This document shows, piece after piece, positions 60,091 to 64,000 of a DNA stretch of 64,000 nucleotides. A model generated the notes under the pieces. That model did not search any database, was not told the origin of the DNA, and was given only the letters and a program-made list of their open reading frames with translations. How positions within the stretch are numbered: the stretch's first letter is position 1; every line of letters starts with the position of its first letter. The DNA is from Rhizobium leguminosarum. Lineage in GTDB: Bacteria > Pseudomonadota > Alphaproteobacteria > Rhizobiales > Rhizobiaceae. The DNA lies in NCBI RefSeq assembly GCF_001679785.1, contig NZ_CP016292.1, forward strand, positions 186,001 to 250,000. Reading direction: 5' to 3'. Made by a program: the position numbers and the translations under genes.

Positions 60091-60951
60091 ATGACAGAGA
60101 TAAGCCCGCTGCGCCGGCGCATGATCGATGACATGACGATCCGCAATCTTTCGCCAGCGACGCAACGATCGTATTTGCATGCGGTGACGAAGTTCTCGCG
60201 CTATTTCGGGCGATCGCCAGACCGTCTTGGACTGGAAGACGTGCGCGGGTTTCAGGTGCATCTGGTCTCATCGGGCCTATCATGGCCGGCCTTGAACCAG
60301 ACAGTTTGTGCCCTGCGGTTCTTCTTTGGCGTCACGCTTGGTCATGGCGAGATACCGGAGCGCATTGCCTATGCCCGGACACCCGCCAAGCTTCCGACGA
60401 TCCTAAACGGCGACGAGATCGTGCGGTTTCTGGAAGCGGTTCCGAGCCTGAGGACCCGCACCGCACTGACGACAGCTTATGCAGCGGGGCTGCGCGCCTC
60501 GGAAGCTGTCCATCTCAAGGTCCGCGACGTTGATGGCGAACGCGGCATCATCCGCGTCGAGCATGGCAAGGGCGGAAAGGATCGCAACGTCATGCTGTCC
60601 GGGCAGTTGCTCGCGATCCTGCGGGTCTATTGGCGGCTGGCGAGACCCGAGGTCTGGCTGTTCCCGGGCCGGGACGAGACCAAGCCCATCGACGTCCAGG
60701 TTCTGTATTCTGCCTGCCGTTCGGCGTGCGCCGCGGCCGGCATCGACAAAAGGGTGACGGTACATACGCTGCGTCACAGCTTTGCCACCCATCTTCTGGA
60801 AAGCGGAACCGACATCCGCATCATCCAGGTTTTGCTCGGCCACAACAATCTGTCCACCACGGCACGCTACACGAAGGTTTCCAATACCCTGATCCGCAGC
60901 ACGACCAGCCCGCTCGACCGGCTGACGTTAGAGGTGGTGCCGCCAGGCTGA
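60091..60951 (+). CDS. Tyrosine recombinase of an IS91-type unit
   Basis: The 286-residue XerC/D-like protein from ATG 60091 (GGAG at 60081-60084) reads MTEISPLRRRMIDDMTIRNL, SPATQRSYLHAVTKFSRYF, then YAAGLRASEAVHLKVRDVDG (Arg), HGKGGKDRNV (Lys), VHTLRHSFATHLLESGTDIR and LLGHNNLSTTARYTKVS (Tyr). Complete. It is followed by the 5' part of an IS91-type transposase, a known gene pair in this family. Confidence 0.85.
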   Translation: MTEISPLRRRMIDDMTIRNLSPATQRSYLHAVTKFSRYFGRSPDRLGLEDVRGFQVHLVSSGLSWPALNQTVCALRFFFGVTLGHGEIPERIAYARTPAKLPTILNGDEIVRFLEAVPSLRTRTALTTAYAAGLRASEAVHLKVRDVDGERGIIRVEHGKGGKDRNVMLSGQLLAILRVYWRLARPEVWLFPGRDETKPIDVQVLYSACRSACAAAGIDKRVTVHTLRHSFATHLLESGTDIRIIQVLLGHNNLSTTARYTKVSNTLIRSTTSPLDRLTLEVVPPG

Positions 60952-60964
60952 GCATAGTTTCGCC

Positions 60965-61200
60965 ATGGCGGCGGGACTGGAGGTGGCGGACATTTTTCGC
61001 CGCCACGGGGAAAGATATCGTCAAGCCCACGACACCCATCTCGGGCGTGTCGAACGCCGGGTCATGAGTGCGGTCGAGATGTGCCGGACCGCTCGCCTGG
61101 GCGGGCATGTCCAGCAATGTCAGGACTGCGCGGCGTTCCGCATCGCCTATAATTCCTGTCTTATGTGCAGATCCAGTAATGGGGAGTTGGCGGCGACCTG
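60965..61200 (+). pseudogene. IS91-family transposase, N-terminal fragment
   Basis: The frame reads MAAGLEVADIFRRHGERYRQ, AHDTHLGRVERRVMSAVEMC, RTARLGGHVQQCQDCAAFRI, AYNSCLMCRSSNG, the zinc-finger start of IS91 transposases (C..C..C near QQCQDC). It departs from the family at about 61170, where RIT DNA begins. The HUH catalytic domain is absent. Confidence 0.75.
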
Positions 61201-61240
61201 GTGGCCCTTTCACACATTTCGCCGCCCGCTTAGCTCACCA

Positions 61241-62230
61241 TTACGAAGTGCTCTTTAGTAATGCAATCAGCCTGTCGGTCGGTTGGAACGTTCCGCGCCG
61301 CAGATGCGGTGGCACGATCGCTTCCATGGCTTCGAGCTTTTTGGTCGGATCACCTCGCGTATAGACCTCGGTGGTCGTCAGCGTGGCATGGCCCAACCAT
61401 AGCGATACTTTCCGGATGTCTTGCGTCGCCTGCAGGATGATCATCGCGCAGGTGTGCCTAAGCACATGAGGCGAGACGCGCTTTTTGGCGAGACCTTGCT
61501 GTTGGAGAGCTGCCACCGCGGCGTGCTGTTTGAGCAGATAGGCAAAGCCCCATCGGCTCAGAGGTTCACCACGGGCGTTGATGAACACTTCGGGTGTCGC
61601 GATCTTTCCGCGAATGGCGAGCCAGGCGCGCAGTGCCGTGGCTGCCGGCTTCCACAGCGGCAGCACTCGTTCCCGCCGGCCCTTACCGATAACGCGCATG
61701 CTCATAGACGACATTTCGATATCGTCGATCTTCAGGCCTGTCAGTTCCGAGACGCGCAAGCCAGCACACACGGCCACATGCAGCATGGCTCGGTCGCGGA
61801 TGCCGTCACGCGTTGTCGGGTCCGGAGCATCGAGCAACGCTTGCAGCTCTTCGCGCAGCAGATAGGGAACGAGACGCGTGTCCGTCTTCTTGAACGGAAT
61901 AGCCAGCACGCGGCGGACTTGATCGAGGGCTGCCGGTTGCCGGTATTCGAGGAAGTGGAAGAACGACTTGATGGCTGCCAGACGAACGTTTCGCGTCACG
62001 GCGCCATTCTTGCGCTTATCCTCGAGATGCTCGAGGAAGGCGCTGACTAAACCGGAGTCGATCTGCTCCAACATCAGCTTCGATGGTGTACTCTTGAGCC
62101 TTGCAGCGGCAAACTCGAACAGGAGTTGGAAGCCCTGGGCATAGGAATCGCACGTGTGTCGGCTTGCGCCCCGTTGATGGACGAGTGTTTCGCGCAGGAA
62201 CGCTTCGATGAGGGGAGCGATCGGTGTCAT
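61241..62230 (-). CDS. RIT tyrosine recombinase, third (C) type
   Basis: The 329-residue protein starts MTPIAPLIEAFLRETLVHQR and carries AVCAGLRVSELTGLKIDDIE (Arg), IGKGRRERVLPLW (Lys), SPHVLRHTCAMIILQATQDI (His-x-x-Arg) and LWLGHATLTTTEVYTRGDPT (Tyr), like the y4rC/y4rF-type rhizobial recombinases. It overlaps the upstream recombinase by 4 nt (62227-62230). Intact. Confidence 0.85.
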   Translation of the reverse strand: MTPIAPLIEAFLRETLVHQRGASRHTCDSYAQGFQLLFEFAAARLKSTPSKLMLEQIDSGLVSAFLEHLEDKRKNGAVTRNVRLAAIKSFFHFLEYRQPAALDQVRRVLAIPFKKTDTRLVPYLLREELQALLDAPDPTTRDGIRDRAMLHVAVCAGLRVSELTGLKIDDIEMSSMSMRVIGKGRRERVLPLWKPAATALRAWLAIRGKIATPEVFINARGEPLSRWGFAYLLKQHAAVAALQQQGLAKKRVSPHVLRHTCAMIILQATQDIRKVSLWLGHATLTTTEVYTRGDPTKKLEAMEAIVPPHLRRGTFQPTDRLIALLKSTS

Positions 62231-62825
62231 GCTTGCGCTCCCTCTGACATGAACGCTTCTCCCGCCACGGCGATGTCGCGCACAAGATCAGCGGTTGCTT
62301 CCAGGTACCAGTAGGTGGAGTAGATGTTGACGTGCCCCATGTACGTCGCGAGCGCGACCACATGCGCACCGCATCCGTTTCGGCCCATCGGACTGCCTTG
62401 CAGCGCCCGCACCGCGAATGTGTGCCGCAGATCATGCAGCCGAGGGCGCCGCGCCGGCGTTAGCCAGATGCCAGCTTTGCCGACCAGCCTGTCGAAGGTC
62501 TCTTTGACTGCGATATAGCGCAGCGGCCGGCCATGCGTGTCGGCGAACACGGGATCATCGCCCGAGCCAGGCCCGCGCCGGTTCAGGTAGCATTGCAAGC
62601 CTGCCGCCGTTGTATCGTGCAACGGCACGAGACGGGTCTTGCGGAACTTGGTCTCGCGGATCAGCAGACCGTCGCTCGTTATGTCAGCGAACGTGAGCTT
62701 GAGGGCTTCGGAGATGCGCAGCCCCGTGGCCGCCAGTAGGGCGATCAAGGTCGCATACGTCAGCGAGCGCAGGCCTCCTTGAGGTCGAAGCCGGCCGGCC
62801 GCTTTGATCAGGCGACCAATCTCCG
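62227..62825 (-). pseudogene. RIT tyrosine recombinase, second (B) type, N-terminus lost
   Basis: The reverse strand reads TEIGRLIKAAGRLRPQGGLR, SLTYATLIALLAATGLRISE (Arg), TKFRKTRLVPLHD, LHDLRHTFAVRALQG (His-x-x-Arg), YMGHVNIYSTYWYLEAT (Tyr). The catalytic domain is complete but the N-terminal 90 or so residues and the A-type gene are missing beyond 62825. The gene has no native start. Confidence 0.8.
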
Positions 62826-62832
62826 TGAAGGA

Positions 62833-62940
62833 ATGAAAGCATTACGGCGGATGCTCGCTGGAGAAAAAGTCGAGCATTCCCACACTGCTATGTCGAAACG
62901 CGAGTGGGACGAGTTCATGTCCATCTTGGCGAAAAGGTAA
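62833..62940 (+). CDS. C-terminal fragment or small ORF before the GHKL gene
   Basis: From ATG 62833 a 35-residue frame reads MKALRRMLAGEKVEHSHTAM, SKREWDEFMSILAKR. The frame is open upstream into RIT DNA, so it is more likely the 3' end of a truncated gene. It ends 11 bases before the next start, suggesting that the two were co-transcribed. Confidence 0.4.
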   Translation: MKALRRMLAGEKVEHSHTAMSKREWDEFMSILAKR

Positions 62941-62951
62941 GTCTTCCATCC

Positions 62952-64000
62952 ATGGCATCCGGCGTGGAAATTCGTGATCGCCTTGCCCAAAGCGCAATGT
63001 ACGACAAGGTTGAGGCCGCACTCAGTCTCGTCAATGAGCGCTCGAGCGGCTTGACTGTGCCTAACAAATGGGCATTCGAAGCGAGAGCCGGTGGCTCGGT
63101 TAGTGGCGCGCAGTTGGCCATAACCTGGTCTCGTCGAAATGAGCCTGACGCAACGCTGCATCTGAATAGCGACGTCGAACCGGAGCACGCTGCCGAGACG
63201 CTACTCGCAAGAACTTACGGATTGATCGCGGCGTCCTTCGCCGATCGTATCATTGGCCGTGACGGCAGTCGTGACGTGACCGCTGGTATGCTCCGTTTGG
63301 TGAGCAAGCGCCTGAACGAGCTTTATACCGGGACATTCGACGAAATAATTCACGGCCAGTCGCTGCCGTTGGTCTCGATTGATCATCTTGAGCGTGACGG
63401 GCCGAACCCGTTCCTCTACCATCCGAGAACCGGCGAGGTTCTGCCTGATTTCACTGGGCTCGTCAGGCAGGCCCTGCTCAGACTTATAAAGCGAAACAGG
63501 CTTCGTATTGAAGACGTCGATGCTGGGCTACTCGCAAGTCTTTTTCGAGAATTGTTCTCCAATACGCATCTCCACGCTCGAACGGACCTTGAAGGTGCGC
63601 TTTATCCGCGGTCTGCGCGAGGAATTGTGTTCGCTCTTCGGCCGGTCGACATACCGCATGATGCATTTTCGGCCGGCCTCACCGCACTCCGAGAGTATAT
63701 CGAAAGCATGGAGCGACATGCATCACGTCCACGGGTTGAATTCCTGGAGGTGTCGGTCTTCGACAGCGGCCCGGGCCTCGCAGCGCGGTCATTTGGTGCC
63801 CTGATCCCAGCTGAAATGCCGATCCGAGAAGAGTACGACCTAGTTCACAAATGCTTTTTGAAGAGCATCACCACGGTTCCCAATCCGGCGCACGGATGGG
63901 GACTGCCTCGGGTGATGCATGCCCTCAAATCGTCCGGTGGCCTTATGCGGCTCAGAACTGGTCGGCTGTCGTTATGCAAATGGTTTCACCCTGGATTGGA
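62952..64000 (+). CDS. GHKL-type ATPase domain protein, 3' end outside the window
   Basis: From ATG 62952 the frame is open for 349 codons to the window end. The GHKL (Bergerat) ATPase boxes are recognisable: FRELFSNTHLHARTD (N box, about residues 195-209), VSVFDSGPGLAARSF (G1 box, about 267-281) and NPAHGWGLPRVMHALKSSGG (G2 box). The first 180 residues are not like a histidine kinase: no HAMP, phospho-acceptor His or membrane segment is evident. GHKL ATPases of this soluble type occur in stress and defence loci, but the role here is unknown. Confidence 0.7.
   Translation, partial: MASGVEIRDRLAQSAMYDKVEAALSLVNERSSGLTVPNKWAFEARAGGSVSGAQLAITWSRRNEPDATLHLNSDVEPEHAAETLLARTYGLIAASFADRIIGRDGSRDVTAGMLRLVSKRLNELYTGTFDEIIHGQSLPLVSIDHLERDGPNPFLYHPRTGEVLPDFTGLVRQALLRLIKRNRLRIEDVDAGLLASLFRELFSNTHLHARTDLEGALYPRSARGIVFALRPVDIPHDAFSAGLTALREYIESMERHASRPRVEFLEVSVFDSGPGLAARSFGALIPAEMPIREEYDLVHKCFLKSITTVPNPAHGWGLPRVMHALKSSGGLMRLRTGRLSLCKWFHPGL

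Overview
The window reads as a stretch of a rhizobial (Rhizobium / Sinorhizobium / related Rhizobiaceae) accessory replicon, most likely a symbiotic plasmid or symbiosis region. The left edge holds the 5' part of a nodD-type LysR regulator. Most of the DNA is a mosaic of insertion sequences (IS6, IS5/IS903-type, IS66, IS256, IS21, IS630, IS701, IS1595, IS91, ISAzo13, IS3), tyrosine-recombinase trio (RIT) pieces and Tn3 debris. Many copies are nested in or truncated by others, and several genes survive only as fragments. I saw no rRNA, tRNA or CRISPR array.

Layout. 0-3.4 kb: nodD 5' end, ISAzo13 remnant, two IS5-family elements. 3.6-6.6 kb: TetR regulator, FAD/NAD(P)-binding protein and membrane protein in one operon, with a palindrome over the ribosome binding site of the second gene. 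6.6-15 kb: IS6 copies, a phage-type integrase, and pieces of a sulfur-compound module (flavin monooxygenase, ABC ATPase fragment, frameshifted FAD protein, methionine gamma-lyase-like enzyme, redoxin fragment). 15-28.9 kb: an IS-rich block with an interrupted RIT element, a deleted Tn3 transposase and a 522-residue gene of unknown function. 29-33.9 kb: an AraC regulator and five genes in one direction; three are tandem paralogs that resemble rhizobial RhiA. 33.9-41.2 kb: integrase fragment, toxin-antitoxin pair with a nonsense codon in the toxin, IS6, IS701, Tat-exported beta-carbonic anhydrase and more IS.

41.2-46.2 kb is the most interesting region: a compact RiPP (ribosomal peptide natural product) cluster. 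It has duplicated upstream repeats with small ORFs, a truncated Nif11-type leader minigene, a full Nif11-type precursor with an Ala/Val/Thr-rich C-terminal core, a PoyD-like radical SAM epimerase candidate and a cobalamin-type radical SAM protein of the RiPP-maturation kind. The two enzymes overlap by 4 nt. No exporter or leader protease is visible; IS remnants begin directly downstream.

46.2-64 kb: IS6 copies, WGR and ribokinase fragments, a second inverted copy of the monooxygenase plus a longer ABC ATPase cut by IS6, two small hypothetical genes, an AraC gene facing an AraC remnant, a mobile mystery protein A/B (Fic) pair, an SRAP fragment, an intact IS630, an IS91-type region, two further RIT-type recombinases, and the start of a GHKL ATPase gene that leaves the window. 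Intact functional units therefore sit as islands (3.6-6.6, 29-34, 42.2-46.2 and 57.2-58.3 kb) in IS-dominated DNA.
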